This document shows positions 9,366-17,756 of a DNA stretch of 64,000 nt, piece by piece. The stretch spans positions 26,760 through 90,759 of the forward strand of contig NZ_LHZU01000137.1 of assembly GCF_001580995.1 (NCBI RefSeq). Reading direction: 5' to 3'. The position numbers and the translations under genes were made by a program. The stretch comes from Acetobacter senegalensis. Lineage in GTDB: Bacteria > Pseudomonadota > Alphaproteobacteria > Acetobacterales > Acetobacteraceae. Position 1 is the stretch's first letter. Every line of letters begins with the position of its first letter. Under the pieces are notes generated by a model. The model was not told the origin of the DNA. It searched no databases and saw nothing but the letters and a program-made list of their open reading frames with translations.

Positions 9366-10616
9366 ATGTCTGCGATTTTGGAAAAAGGGCCGGTGCATCA
9401 GTTTGATAGTGCTGCCATCCGCCAGCAGTTTCCTATCCTTGCGCAGAAAGTGCATGATCGGCCGCTGGTGTTTCTTGATAGTGCCGCCTCGGCCCAGAAG
9501 CCAAACGCAGTTATTGACTGCATGGCTGACACCATGCGGACCCAGTATGCCAACATCCATCGCGGTCTGCATTGGATGAGCGAACGCACGACCGAAGCGT
9601 ATGAAGGCGTGCGGGATCAGGTGGCGGCATTTTTGAACGCGCCGTCTCGTGAAGAAATTGTTTTTACGCGCAACAGCACTGAAGCCATCAATCTGGTGGC
9701 GTATTCCTTCGGTGCGCTGCTCAAGCCTGGTCAGGCTGTTGTGATTTCCGAAATGGAACATCACGCCAATCTGGTGCCATGGCAGATGCTGCGGGACCGC
9801 GCTGGCATAGAGCTCCGCATTGCCCCCATTACGGATGAGGGCGATCTGGATCTTGATGCGTTGCAGGACATTCTGTCCGATGGGCAGGTCGCTCTTGTGG
9901 CCATTACCCATATGTCCAACGTACTGGGCGGCGTGACACCGGCGCGTCAGATCGCCGATATGGCGCATGCCGCCGGGGCGCAGGTCCTTTTTGATGGCAG
10001 CCAGTTTGTGGTCCATCGCAAAACGGACGTTCAGGCTCTAGGCGCTGATTTCTATACCTTCACCGGCCATAAACTCTATGGGCCCACGGGTATTGGCATT
10101 TTGTGGGCACGCAAGGCCCTGCTGGATGCCATGCCGCCGTTCATGGGCGGGGGAGACATGATCTCCACGGTCACGTTCGAGCGCTCCACCTGGGCGCATG
10201 TGCCGCACAAGTTTGAGGCGGGTACGCCTGCCATTATCGAGGCCATTGGCCTTGGGGCGGCTATTTCCTGGGTTGAAAAAGTCGGCATGGAAGCCATTAC
10301 GGCTCACGAGGCCGCGTTGACCTCCTATGCCCTGACCCGACTGGCTGATGTACCGGGCCTAAAAGTAATTGGCGCACCAAAGGACCGTGGCGGCGTTATC
10401 TCTTTCACCATGGATGATGTTCACCCGCATGATATCGCCACCCTGCTCGACAGGAACGGTGTTGCAGTGCGTGCAGGGCACCATTGTGCGGAGCCGTTAA
10501 TGCGCCGCCTTGGTTTGACCGCCACCGCACGGGCCAGTTTTGGCATCTATACCGTGCAGGAAGAAATTGACGTGCTGGCGGATACGCTGGTGCGGATCAG
10601 GAACTTTTTTGTGTGA
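9366..10616 (+). CDS. sufS: Cysteine desulfurase SufS
   Basis: SufS is the PLP-dependent class V aminotransferase that takes sulfur from L-cysteine. At 416 residues the length is normal. PLP-binding Lys is at about residue 236 in GHKLYGPTG, the cofactor-stacking region is in EMEHHANLVPW, and the persulfide Cys is at about 374 in GHHCAEPL. The short active-site loop is typical of group II (SufS) enzymes. It is followed directly by a SufU-like gene rather than sufE, which suggests SufU-type sulfur transfer or scaffolding. Confidence 0.97.
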   Translation: MSAILEKGPVHQFDSAAIRQQFPILAQKVHDRPLVFLDSAASAQKPNAVIDCMADTMRTQYANIHRGLHWMSERTTEAYEGVRDQVAAFLNAPSREEIVFTRNSTEAINLVAYSFGALLKPGQAVVISEMEHHANLVPWQMLRDRAGIELRIAPITDEGDLDLDALQDILSDGQVALVAITHMSNVLGGVTPARQIADMAHAAGAQVLFDGSQFVVHRKTDVQALGADFYTFTGHKLYGPTGIGILWARKALLDAMPPFMGGGDMISTVTFERSTWAHVPHKFEAGTPAIIEAIGLGAAISWVEKVGMEAITAHEAALTSYALTRLADVPGLKVIGAPKDRGGVISFTMDDVHPHDIATLLDRNGVAVRAGHHCAEPLMRRLGLTATARASFGIYTVQEEIDVLADTLVRIRNFFV

Positions 10617-11074
10617 CCATGCCGGTGGATAGCGGCGCGCTCTATGATCGCCTGATTGTTCAGCGCGCTCGCAAACCTCTTTTTGCCGGACGGCTGGAAA
10701 ACCCCGAAAAGATCGGGGAAGGCAAAAATCCGCTCTGCGGAGATAAAACGCGGGTGGAACTTCAGCTTGATCAGGACCATATCAGTCTGGTTCGGCATCA
10801 CACCCGCGGTTGCGCCATCTGTCTGGCGGCAGCGGATCTGATGGCCGAGCGGATAACGGGCCTGAACATTGCTCAGGCTGAAGGGGTTGGGCGTCAGTTT
10901 TCCGCCATGCTGGTGGAGAAGGATGGTCAGCCTGCAACAAGTGCAACCGCAGAAACGCCCGCTCTGGAGCAGCTTGAAGCCTTTGCTCCGCTGCGTGCGC
11001 ATCGGGCTCGTATCCGGTGTGCGGAACTACCGTGGGTCGCTTTAAAGGAGGCGCTTTCTCATGTCGACGTCTGA
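10613..11074 (+). CDS. sufU: SUF system SufU-like (NifU/IscU-type) protein
   Basis: The 153-residue IscU-fold protein has three conserved Cys positions in SufU-like contexts: NPLCGD (Cys42), RGCAIC (Cys67 and Cys70) and RCAELPW (Cys136). The insert between the second and third Cys is longer than in IscU, as in SufU. It accepts sulfur from SufS. A GTG start at 10613 overlaps the sufS stop. An ATG at 10619 is an alternative giving a protein two residues shorter. sufT begins inside its last codons. Confidence 0.92.
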   Translation: MTMPVDSGALYDRLIVQRARKPLFAGRLENPEKIGEGKNPLCGDKTRVELQLDQDHISLVRHHTRGCAICLAAADLMAERITGLNIAQAEGVGRQFSAMLVEKDGQPATSATAETPALEQLEAFAPLRAHRARIRCAELPWVALKEALSHVDV

Positions 11075-11540
11075 AAAGCTGCATGCTCCTGACGTGCTGG
11101 AAACAAATCATGCCGTGGATTCAGTTTCTCAGGAGGTGCTGGATGAAGACCGGCAGCCGGATGAGGCTGAAAAGCCACGTGTAGAAAGCTGGACCCCGGA
11201 TGGCGTGGCCCCTGAAGCTGCCAGCTCTCCGGAGGGCGCAGCATCTGAAGACGCCGTTATCGAAGCAATCGCCACGGTGCATGATCCGGAAATTCCGGTG
11301 AACATTTATGAACTTGGGCTGATTTACGCCATTGATCTGTATGACGATGGCCGCGTGAAAATTGAAATGACACTTACCGCTCCAAACTGCCCCAGCGCGC
11401 AGGAACTGCCAGTGCAGGTAAAGGAAGCGGTGGAGAAGGTTCCCGGCGTGACCTCAGCCGATGTTGAGGTGGTGTGGGACCCACCATGGGACATGTCACG
11501 CATGAGTGATGAAGCCCGTCTCGCCTTGAATATGTTCTGA
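11061..11540 (+). CDS. sufT: SUF system protein SufT (MIP18/DUF59 domain)
   Basis: Residues about 65-155 form a DUF59/MIP18 domain (ATVHDPEIPVNIYELGLIY, then LTAPNCPSAQELP with the conserved Cys), as in SufT proteins that assist Fe-S maturation. The first 60 residues are an acidic, Pro- and Glu-rich extension of low complexity. The start ATG lies within the end of sufU (14-base overlap), with a strong AAAGGAGG ribosome site ahead of it. The context in the SUF operon supports the call. Confidence 0.93.
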   Translation: MSTSEKLHAPDVLETNHAVDSVSQEVLDEDRQPDEAEKPRVESWTPDGVAPEAASSPEGAASEDAVIEAIATVHDPEIPVNIYELGLIYAIDLYDDGRVKIEMTLTAPNCPSAQELPVQVKEAVEKVPGVTSADVEVVWDPPWDMSRMSDEARLALNMF

Positions 11541-11558
11541 ACAGGAAAGGACGGAACG

Positions 11559-11927
11559 ATGTCTCAGACCACAGTTGCGTCACCTGCCAAAAGGGCTCTG
11601 CCTCCGCTCATGCGTCTGAGCGATGCAGCGGCACGGCAACTTACCCACCTGTACAAAACAGCCCATGCGGGCCAGTTGCTTCGCATTTCCGTCACCACCA
11701 AAGGGTGCTCAGGCAAAGCCTACGATATGGAATTTGTGGATGCGCCAACTGCTGGGGATGAAGTGATCAAGGACAAGGACGTCACCCTGCTGGTAGATCG
11801 CAAGGCGACCCTGTTCCTGATCGGGTCGGAAATGGATTTTCAGCAGTCGGACTTTGAAGAAGGGTTTGTGTTTATCAACCCGAACGAGAAAGGCCGCTGC
11901 GGCTGCGGCGAGAGCTTTCATGTGTGA
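11559..11927 (+). CDS. sufA: A-type iron-sulfur carrier (SufA/ErpA-like)
   Basis: This 122-residue HesB-family protein carries Fe-S clusters to target proteins. The three ligand cysteines are present: Cys50 in KGCSGKAYD, and Cys114 and Cys116 in GRCGCGES near the C-terminus. A ribosome site (GGAAAGGA) precedes the ATG. It is the last gene of the SUF operon. Its final 53 bases overlap, tail to tail, the 3' end of the RNA methyltransferase gene on the other strand. Whether it is best named sufA or erpA cannot be decided from sequence alone. Confidence 0.93.
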   Translation: MSQTTVASPAKRALPPLMRLSDAAARQLTHLYKTAHAGQLLRISVTTKGCSGKAYDMEFVDAPTAGDEVIKDKDVTLLVDRKATLFLIGSEMDFQQSDFEEGFVFINPNEKGRCGCGESFHV

Positions 11928-13206
11928 AGCCGCATACGGCCTCCACCTCGGCTGACCATAAAAACTGATCAATCACACTGATGCTGCTCAGGCTGTAGCC
12001 AGCAGAAAATAGCGCTGTTGCATCTTTTGCCAGTGCGGCCGGGTTACAGCTTACATAGACAACGGATTTGGGCTTGCCTGCGGCAATTTGCGTCATTTGC
12101 AATTTGGCGCCAGCGTGGGGTGGGTCCAGCACAACGGCGGCGGCCGTGTTGAGCGTTTTCCCCATGATGGGCCGCCGGTTCAGATCCCGACATTCCGCAG
12201 TTACGCGTGTGCTGCCTGTGGCCGCTTGCAGGCATGAGGCTGCGGCTGCGTGCCCTTCATAGGCGAGGACGCGTGCACGGCTGGCTAAGGGAAAGCTGAG
12301 CGTTCCACACCCTGCATACAGCTCAATAAGAGTATCGCGTTTACCCAATTTTTTGGGGAGAGCCGCTATTACGCTCTCCTGAATCCATGCCTCACTCTCT
12401 GCGGTGGCCTGTAGAAAGGCACCGGCAGGAGGAGCAACCGTTGCTGAGCCAAAGCTGTGGCGCACGCTACCGCGTTGGGCCACGTTTTCAGGTTCCGCAT
12501 TGCTGGATACGGACCGCCAACTGATGCGGGGGATGGAAAGCGAATCGGCAAATGCCGCCAGCCGGGTTCGATCGCCTGTAGAAAGCGGCCCATCAGTGGC
12601 GAGAAGCACGTCCATCCCCGATTCCAGAAGATTGATGTGCAGATCTCCGGCCTGCCGCAAGCCCTCAAGGCTACGCAGCACCTGACGGAAAGCGGGAAGG
12701 GCGCTCACCACTGTTGGATGCAGCACGGAGCACTCGGTCAAATCCACCACGGCGTGGCTACTGCGCGTATGAAGGCCCAGAAGAATATCCTTCCCATTCC
12801 GGCGGATGGCCAGATCAGCCCGCCGTCGGGAATGGGATTTCACCTGATGCTGTTCTGCTGTGGGAAGCGTCTGGAAGCCGGCTTTTTTTAGCGCGGCGTG
12901 AACACGCTCACTCTTCCATGCCAGCAAAGCAGGAAGTGCCATATGCTGAAGTGTACACCCTCCACAATTGCCAAAAAGAGAGCAAGGTGGGTCAACACGG
13001 TCAGGAGACTGCGTCAGGATTTCTTTGAGTGTCCAGCGACCCCCCTTATCCTGCGTCAGACGAACCAGTTCTCCTGGCAGGGTATAGGGTACATGCACCG
13101 CGCTGCCATCGGGCAGAGAGGCAACCCCATCCCCCTGAGCCCCCAGAGACCGAATGGAGACATCAAGGGTTGTAGGCTCATCATGAGCCGCTGTTGATTG
13201 GGTCAC
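11875..13206 (-). CDS. Class I SAM-dependent RNA methyltransferase (TrmA/RlmC/RlmD type)
   Basis: A TRAM domain at the N-terminus (GDGVASLPDG...VPYTLPGELV) is followed by a Cys cluster for a 4Fe-4S centre (CSLFGNCGGCTLQH), a Rossmann methyltransferase core (LIELYAGCGTLSFPLA; VVLDPPHAG) and the catalytic Cys in YVSCNPAALAKD. This is the layout of uracil-C5 methyltransferases acting on tRNA or 23S rRNA. The exact target cannot be read. The usual C-terminus ends soon after EVEAVCxF. Here about 15 more residues rich in Ser and Arg run into sufA. The start is GTG, 3 bases after the helicase stop, so the two are probably co-transcribed. Confidence 0.9.
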   Translation of the reverse strand: MTQSTAAHDEPTTLDVSIRSLGAQGDGVASLPDGSAVHVPYTLPGELVRLTQDKGGRWTLKEILTQSPDRVDPPCSLFGNCGGCTLQHMALPALLAWKSERVHAALKKAGFQTLPTAEQHQVKSHSRRRADLAIRRNGKDILLGLHTRSSHAVVDLTECSVLHPTVVSALPAFRQVLRSLEGLRQAGDLHINLLESGMDVLLATDGPLSTGDRTRLAAFADSLSIPRISWRSVSSNAEPENVAQRGSVRHSFGSATVAPPAGAFLQATAESEAWIQESVIAALPKKLGKRDTLIELYAGCGTLSFPLASRARVLAYEGHAAAASCLQAATGSTRVTAECRDLNRRPIMGKTLNTAAAVVLDPPHAGAKLQMTQIAAGKPKSVVYVSCNPAALAKDATALFSAGYSLSSISVIDQFLWSAEVEAVCGFTHESSRRSRSGLSRSG

Positions 13207-13209
13207 GAG

Positions 13210-15267
13210 TTAATGCAGCTTTACAGCTTCTTCCTCGGTGACAGAGACATCACCCGTCGGTGCTGGCAGATCAGCCAGCACGGTGGTACGGCGTGGCAGA
13301 AGCATGAAAGATGGCACATCCTTACCAAAGCCGACCACTTCACCGGCAGGCATGGGGGGCGCTTCATCACGCACACGGCGTTCCCGCTGTGGTTTGGGGG
13401 TATTGGCGCGCGGAGCCTGTTCTGCGGGAGGAGTTGGCCGGTTGCTGGCCCGTTCCTGTTCCGGAGCGGCGTCACGCGCCGCGGGAGCCCGATTGCGGTT
13501 CCGGTTGCCAGACTGGCTTTCTGCCCGACCTTCACGGCCCTGCCGGTCTTTGTCCCGCCGGGTGTTATTGCGGGGAGGACGTTTTTCCTCAGACCATTCC
13601 AACTGTTCAATTCCGTCCAGTTCAAGGCGCGGAATCGGTTTGCCTGTCAGGGTTTCAATGGCTTCAGCCAGAGCTTTGTCATAGGGCGTGGCTAAGCTGT
13701 AGGCGTGGCCTTCCCGCCCGGCGCGTCCGGTGCGGCCAATACGGTGCACGTAATCTTCCGCATGGAACGGCAGATCAAAGTTGAACACGTGGGACAGGCC
13801 ACCAATGTCAATGCCGCGTGCCGCAACATCGGAGCAGACCAGAACCTTCAGTTCGCCACTTTTGAATTTTTCCAGCGTTGCAAAGCGTACGGACTGGGGC
13901 AGATCCCCATGCAGAGCGCCCACGGCAAAACCATGTTTGGTGAGCGACCGCGTCAGAACATCCACATCCCGCTTGCGGTTACAGAACACAATAGCGTTCT
14001 GCATTCCCGGGTCACGCAGCAGGCGGCGCAGGGTTTCACGCTTGTTGTATTCATCCACAATCACCAGACCAGCTTCAATGGTCGTGGCAACAGAAGAGGC
14101 GCGGGAAACCGTTATCTCTTTTGGCGTATGCAGGAACGCATCAGCCAACTGCCGAATGGCCGGTGCCATGGTGGCGGAGAAGAACAGCGTCTGCCTATTG
14201 GCAGGCAGCAGCCCCACAATTTTCTCAATGTCGGGAATGAAGCCCATGTCCAGCATGCGGTCGGCTTCATCAATCACCAGAATCCGTGTCTGGTTCAGTA
14301 GAAGGCCACCACGCTCAAACAGGTCAAGCAGGCGGCCCGGCGTTGCAATCAGAACATCCACGCCACGGTTCAGTACTTCTTTCTGATCCGCCATGCTTTC
14401 ACCGCCAATTAGCAGCGCATGGGTCAGCTTAAGATATTTGCCGTACTGAACAAAATTTTCTGCAACCTGCAGGGCCAGTTCGCGGGTGGGCTCCAGAATC
14501 AGGGAGCGCGGCATGCGGGCGCGGGCTCTCGAGTCGGAGAGGATTTCAAGCATCGGCAGCGTGAAGGATGCCGTTTTCCCGGTGCCTGTCTGCGCGACAC
14601 CCAGTACGTCCCTCGCCATCAGAATGGCGGGGATCGCCTGTTCCTGAATGGGGGTGGGATGCGTGTATCCCATATCTGCAATGGCCTGCAGGATAGGCTG
14701 GGAGAGTTCCAGATCAGCAAAAGTCGTTTTTTTGTCAGCCTCAGCCTCAGCCTCAGCCTCAGCCTCAGCCTCAGCCTCAGCCTCAGCCTCAGATGGCGCT
14801 ATTTCCGCCACAATTGTGGGCTCAGCTACCACAGGTTCGGCAGCTACAACCGGAACATCAGGCTCGGCCAACAATTCACTCTGAACGGGCTCTTCTGGAG
14901 CTGGTTCAGCAGCAGGGGCTTTTTTCGCCCGAGTTGAACGGGTTGTCGTTGTTTTGCGGCGTGTGCGGCGCGGCTTGGGCTCTGCGGGTTTAGCCGCCGA
15001 TTCACCGGTCGCCTCTGCTTCAGTGGCAACGGGTTCGGCTGCGCCAAGAGCGTCGGTTTCGCTCACCTCTGCCGCTGCTGCCTTGGTCTTTGTCGTGCGG
15101 CGTCGGCGGACGGTTTTTTTGACAGGTTCAGCCTCCACGGGCGCTTCCGCGGCGGTTTCAGAGACATCAGCCCCGGTTTCTGCGGGTACGTCAGAGGCTG
15201 CCGCAGTCACCGTCTTGCGGCTGCGTGTCGTTGTTCTGCGGGGGCGGGCGGGTGTTTTTGCTGTCAA
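13210..15267 (-). CDS. DEAD-box ATP-dependent RNA helicase with repeat-rich N-terminus
   Basis: The protein has 685 residues. Residues 1-190 are Ala/Glu/Thr-rich low complexity with Lys/Arg patches (RRTRRKTTTTRS). Within them residues about 159-177 are an uninterrupted Glu-Ala dipeptide run encoded by a 6-base repeat. The helicase core follows: Q motif, Walker A AQTGTGKT near 225, DEAD near 332, SAT, and HRIGRTGRAGREG. A basic RNR-rich tail follows. It resembles RhlE-type helicases that act in RNA turnover and ribosome assembly. The acidic and basic extension suggests disordered RNA- or partner-binding regions. The methyltransferase gene follows 3 bases later. Confidence 0.95.
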   Translation of the reverse strand: MTAKTPARPRRTTTRSRKTVTAAASDVPAETGADVSETAAEAPVEAEPVKKTVRRRRTTKTKAAAAEVSETDALGAAEPVATEAEATGESAAKPAEPKPRRTRRKTTTTRSTRAKKAPAAEPAPEEPVQSELLAEPDVPVVAAEPVVAEPTIVAEIAPSEAEAEAEAEAEAEAEAEADKKTTFADLELSQPILQAIADMGYTHPTPIQEQAIPAILMARDVLGVAQTGTGKTASFTLPMLEILSDSRARARMPRSLILEPTRELALQVAENFVQYGKYLKLTHALLIGGESMADQKEVLNRGVDVLIATPGRLLDLFERGGLLLNQTRILVIDEADRMLDMGFIPDIEKIVGLLPANRQTLFFSATMAPAIRQLADAFLHTPKEITVSRASSVATTIEAGLVIVDEYNKRETLRRLLRDPGMQNAIVFCNRKRDVDVLTRSLTKHGFAVGALHGDLPQSVRFATLEKFKSGELKVLVCSDVAARGIDIGGLSHVFNFDLPFHAEDYVHRIGRTGRAGREGHAYSLATPYDKALAEAIETLTGKPIPRLELDGIEQLEWSEEKRPPRNNTRRDKDRQGREGRAESQSGNRNRNRAPAARDAAPEQERASNRPTPPAEQAPRANTPKPQRERRVRDEAPPMPAGEVVGFGKDVPSFMLLPRRTTVLADLPAPTGDVSVTEEEAVKLH
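14736..14792. repeat. Hexanucleotide tandem repeat (CAGCCT)9 within a helicase gene
   Basis: There are nine perfect tandem copies of CAGCCT plus a half copy. On the coding (minus) strand the unit encodes Glu-Ala. The 6-base unit keeps the frame, so slippage would change the length of the Glu-Ala run without breaking the gene. Confidence 0.95.
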
Positions 15268-15434
15268 TATGCTCTCGGGGATGCTTCAGTCGTTTACTTA
15301 GCATGGACCGACTGGCCCTTGGTTCTTGCCCGCCCCCTGTGTGGTGGACGGTTACAAACTGAAGCCGGTCAGGCGCATGCTCCGATAAAGGGATTCCGTA
15401 AGAGAATCAAGTTTTCCTGAAGTTCTACCTGTTT

Positions 15435-15890
15435 TTACAGGAACGGGTGGCCCAGTGACGCGACCAGGATAGTCAGAAGCCCAAGCGCCATGATGATCAG
15501 AATCTGATTGCGGATCGAGTCGAAGGTGGCGGGCTGGGGGCGGATGGCCCGGCGTACTTTCTGGTAAGGCCCCATCTGCAACCGAACAAACAGGCCAGCC
15601 ATGATCAGGCCCATCAGTTGCATGGCGTTGGTGGTCCATGGTGCGTTGGCAAACCCGCCTTCATGAATGATCATCAACCACCCCGTAATCAGCACGGTAG
15701 GGATGACATGCATCAGCATGCGGAAGAAGCGGCCAAGCGTTTGCAGATGCACGGAATTGCGCTGCGTGGTGTCCAGCAGGTTCAGGCTGGGGCGCAGAAT
15801 GATGGTCGCGTAAGCAGCACCGCCAACCCATACGACAATGCTGATGATGTGGAGTGCGAGAATTAGGCTCCACAGAATGGAATGAGGCAT
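15435..15890 (-). CDS. CopD-like integral membrane protein
   Basis: A small membrane protein of about 151 residues with four predicted helices (LILALHIISIVVWVGGAAY; MLMHVIPTVLITGWLMI; AMQLMGLIMAGLFV; ILIIMALGLLTILVASLG). The HIxxxVxWVGG motif in helix 1 and a His in helix 2 are typical of CopD/DUF2269-type proteins, where such His residues may bind copper or haem. The frame is open upstream to 15935, but the ATG at 15890 starts directly before helix 1 and fits better. The function is unproven. It is divergent from the NAD(P)HX repair gene. Confidence 0.75.
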   Translation of the reverse strand: MPHSILWSLILALHIISIVVWVGGAAYATIILRPSLNLLDTTQRNSVHLQTLGRFFRMLMHVIPTVLITGWLMIIHEGGFANAPWTTNAMQLMGLIMAGLFVRLQMGPYQKVRRAIRPQPATFDSIRNQILIIMALGLLTILVASLGHPFL

Positions 15891-16059
15891 GCAGACTCCG
15901 CTCACAGAAAATGAAAGATGGCTTTCAAAACGCACTATGCCTCAAGGCCAGCGAATGGTCATGGGCGTGCAACTGGGAGCCTGATTGCCAAGGGGGTGGC
16001 CGAGGTGCAAGTCAGTATTCCGGCTTTGGCTTCCCGTTCATGCCGCACAGGAGGGCTTT

Positions 16060-17523
16060 ATGGCGTTCACTTCTCATTCCTCTCTCGCTCTTTATACCCC
16101 CGAAGAGATGGGACAGATTGACCGCCTGGCGTCTGCTTCCGTGCCGGTGGCCGTGTTGATGGACGCCGCAGGGCGTGCCGTTGCGCGTGCCGTGCGGCGT
16201 TTTTTTAAGCCGTGCAGGGTCTTGGTGCTGTGCGGGCCCGGCAATAACGGGGGCGATGGTTATGTGGCCGCTCGTTATCTTTATGATGCAGGGTGGCCAG
16301 TAACTGTGGCTGAGATGTCGTCCCCACATGCAGACTCGCCCGCCGGTCAGGCTTCCGCGCTTTTTGGCGGGATACGGGTGCCGTTTACCGCAGAGGAAGC
16401 GCAGCGCGCAGATCTGGTTATAGATGCGGTGTTTGGTGCGGGGTTGAGCCGGGATGTGACTGGCCTCCCTGCGGAAGTGCTGGCTGCCGCGCGCAAAGTG
16501 GTGGCGGTGGATATCCCCTCCGGTATTGATGGTGAAACGGGGCAGGTGCGAGGCCATGCCCCCTACGCGCAGATGACCGTTACCTTCGTGCGCTTCAAGC
16601 CGGGGCATCTGATGTATCCTGGGCGTGCCCATATGGGGCGGCTGGTGCTGGCTGACATCGGTATGCCTGCTTCCGCGCTTGATCAGGTCGCGCCACAGGC
16701 GTGGCAGAACGCTCCAAGTTTGTGGACTCTGCCGGTTCCGGGGCCGGAAAGCCATAAATATAGCCGCGGGGTGGTCAGTATCTGTGCGGGTGAGACCATG
16801 CCTGGAGCAGCACGCTTATGTGCGGGTGGGGCACGGGCGGCAGGTGCAGGGCTGGTGCGGGTTGCCGCAGGACCTGGCGCACCGGCTTACAGGCTCGGGG
16901 CACCGGGGCTGGTGGTGGATGATGGCCCCTTGCCGGAACTTCTGGAAGATAAGCGGCGCGCTGTCTGGGTTTGTGGGCCGGGGCTGACAGAGCAGGAAGT
17001 AAGCAAAGCCCTGCCTGTATTGCTCGGGGCGAAAAAAACTGTTCTGGCCGACGCGGGTGCGCTTTCTGCTTTTGCGGGCAAGCCTGAGATGCTGCGTGGT
17101 GTTGCAGTCATTACGCCGCATATCGGAGAGTTCACAAAACTGTTTGGCGCCCCCGGAGATAATCCTTCAGCAGCCGTGCGAGCGGCCGCGCAGCGGCTTA
17201 ATGCGGTTGTTGTCCTGAAGGGGGCGTCAACCCTTGTGGCTGCCCCGGATGGTCGTCTGGTGATCAATGATCACGCGAGTCCGGCGTTGGGAACGGCGGG
17301 CTCCGGTGATACGCTTTCTGGGGTGATTGCCGCCTTGCTGGCGGCAGGCATGCCCGCGTGGGACGCTGCCTGTGCGGGTGTCTGGCTGCATGGAGAAGCC
17401 GGTTTGGAGGCAGGAACATGGCCCATAGCCGAGGATCTGGACCGTTATCTGGGCCCTGCGCGGGAAAAAGCGACCAGATTGCAGTCTCAGGACAAGAGAT
17501 ATGCATCGGGCATCTTGCCGTGA
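16060..17523 (+). CDS. nnr: Bifunctional NAD(P)H-hydrate repair enzyme Nnr
   Basis: Two domains repair hydrated NAD(P)H. The N-terminal YjeF epimerase half (residues about 1-210) has VLCGPGNNGGDGYVAAR and DAVFGAGLSR. The C-terminal ADP-dependent dehydratase half (about 225-487) has the ribokinase-like GTAGSGDTLSGVIAALL. The ATG at 16060 is preferred over the upstream frame opening at 15985 because AGGAGG lies 6 bases before it and conserved sequence begins there. tRNA-Leu follows 49 bases downstream. Confidence 0.94.
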   Translation: MAFTSHSSLALYTPEEMGQIDRLASASVPVAVLMDAAGRAVARAVRRFFKPCRVLVLCGPGNNGGDGYVAARYLYDAGWPVTVAEMSSPHADSPAGQASALFGGIRVPFTAEEAQRADLVIDAVFGAGLSRDVTGLPAEVLAAARKVVAVDIPSGIDGETGQVRGHAPYAQMTVTFVRFKPGHLMYPGRAHMGRLVLADIGMPASALDQVAPQAWQNAPSLWTLPVPGPESHKYSRGVVSICAGETMPGAARLCAGGARAAGAGLVRVAAGPGAPAYRLGAPGLVVDDGPLPELLEDKRRAVWVCGPGLTEQEVSKALPVLLGAKKTVLADAGALSAFAGKPEMLRGVAVITPHIGEFTKLFGAPGDNPSAAVRAAAQRLNAVVVLKGASTLVAAPDGRLVINDHASPALGTAGSGDTLSGVIAALLAAGMPAWDAACAGVWLHGEAGLEAGTWPIAEDLDRYLGPAREKATRLQSQDKRYASGILP

Positions 17524-17572
17524 GCCACGCTCTGGGCTAAGTGCTCGCAACTCACGACGGGGTTTTGACCGT

Positions 17573-17657
<85 letters not shown>

Positions 17658-17756
17658 ATTATTTGGTGCCCCCGTCCTGTTTCGCAGCAGCTTCCGCAGC
17701 AGCCTTTCGGCACGATGCGGGGTGTTTAAGTTTGTACCGAAAGGAAGGCCTGGCCG

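Noticed and set aside
14736..14792. The 6-base repeat considered as a CRISPR-like array
   Set aside because: Units are contiguous 6-mers without spacers and lie in frame inside a helicase gene.
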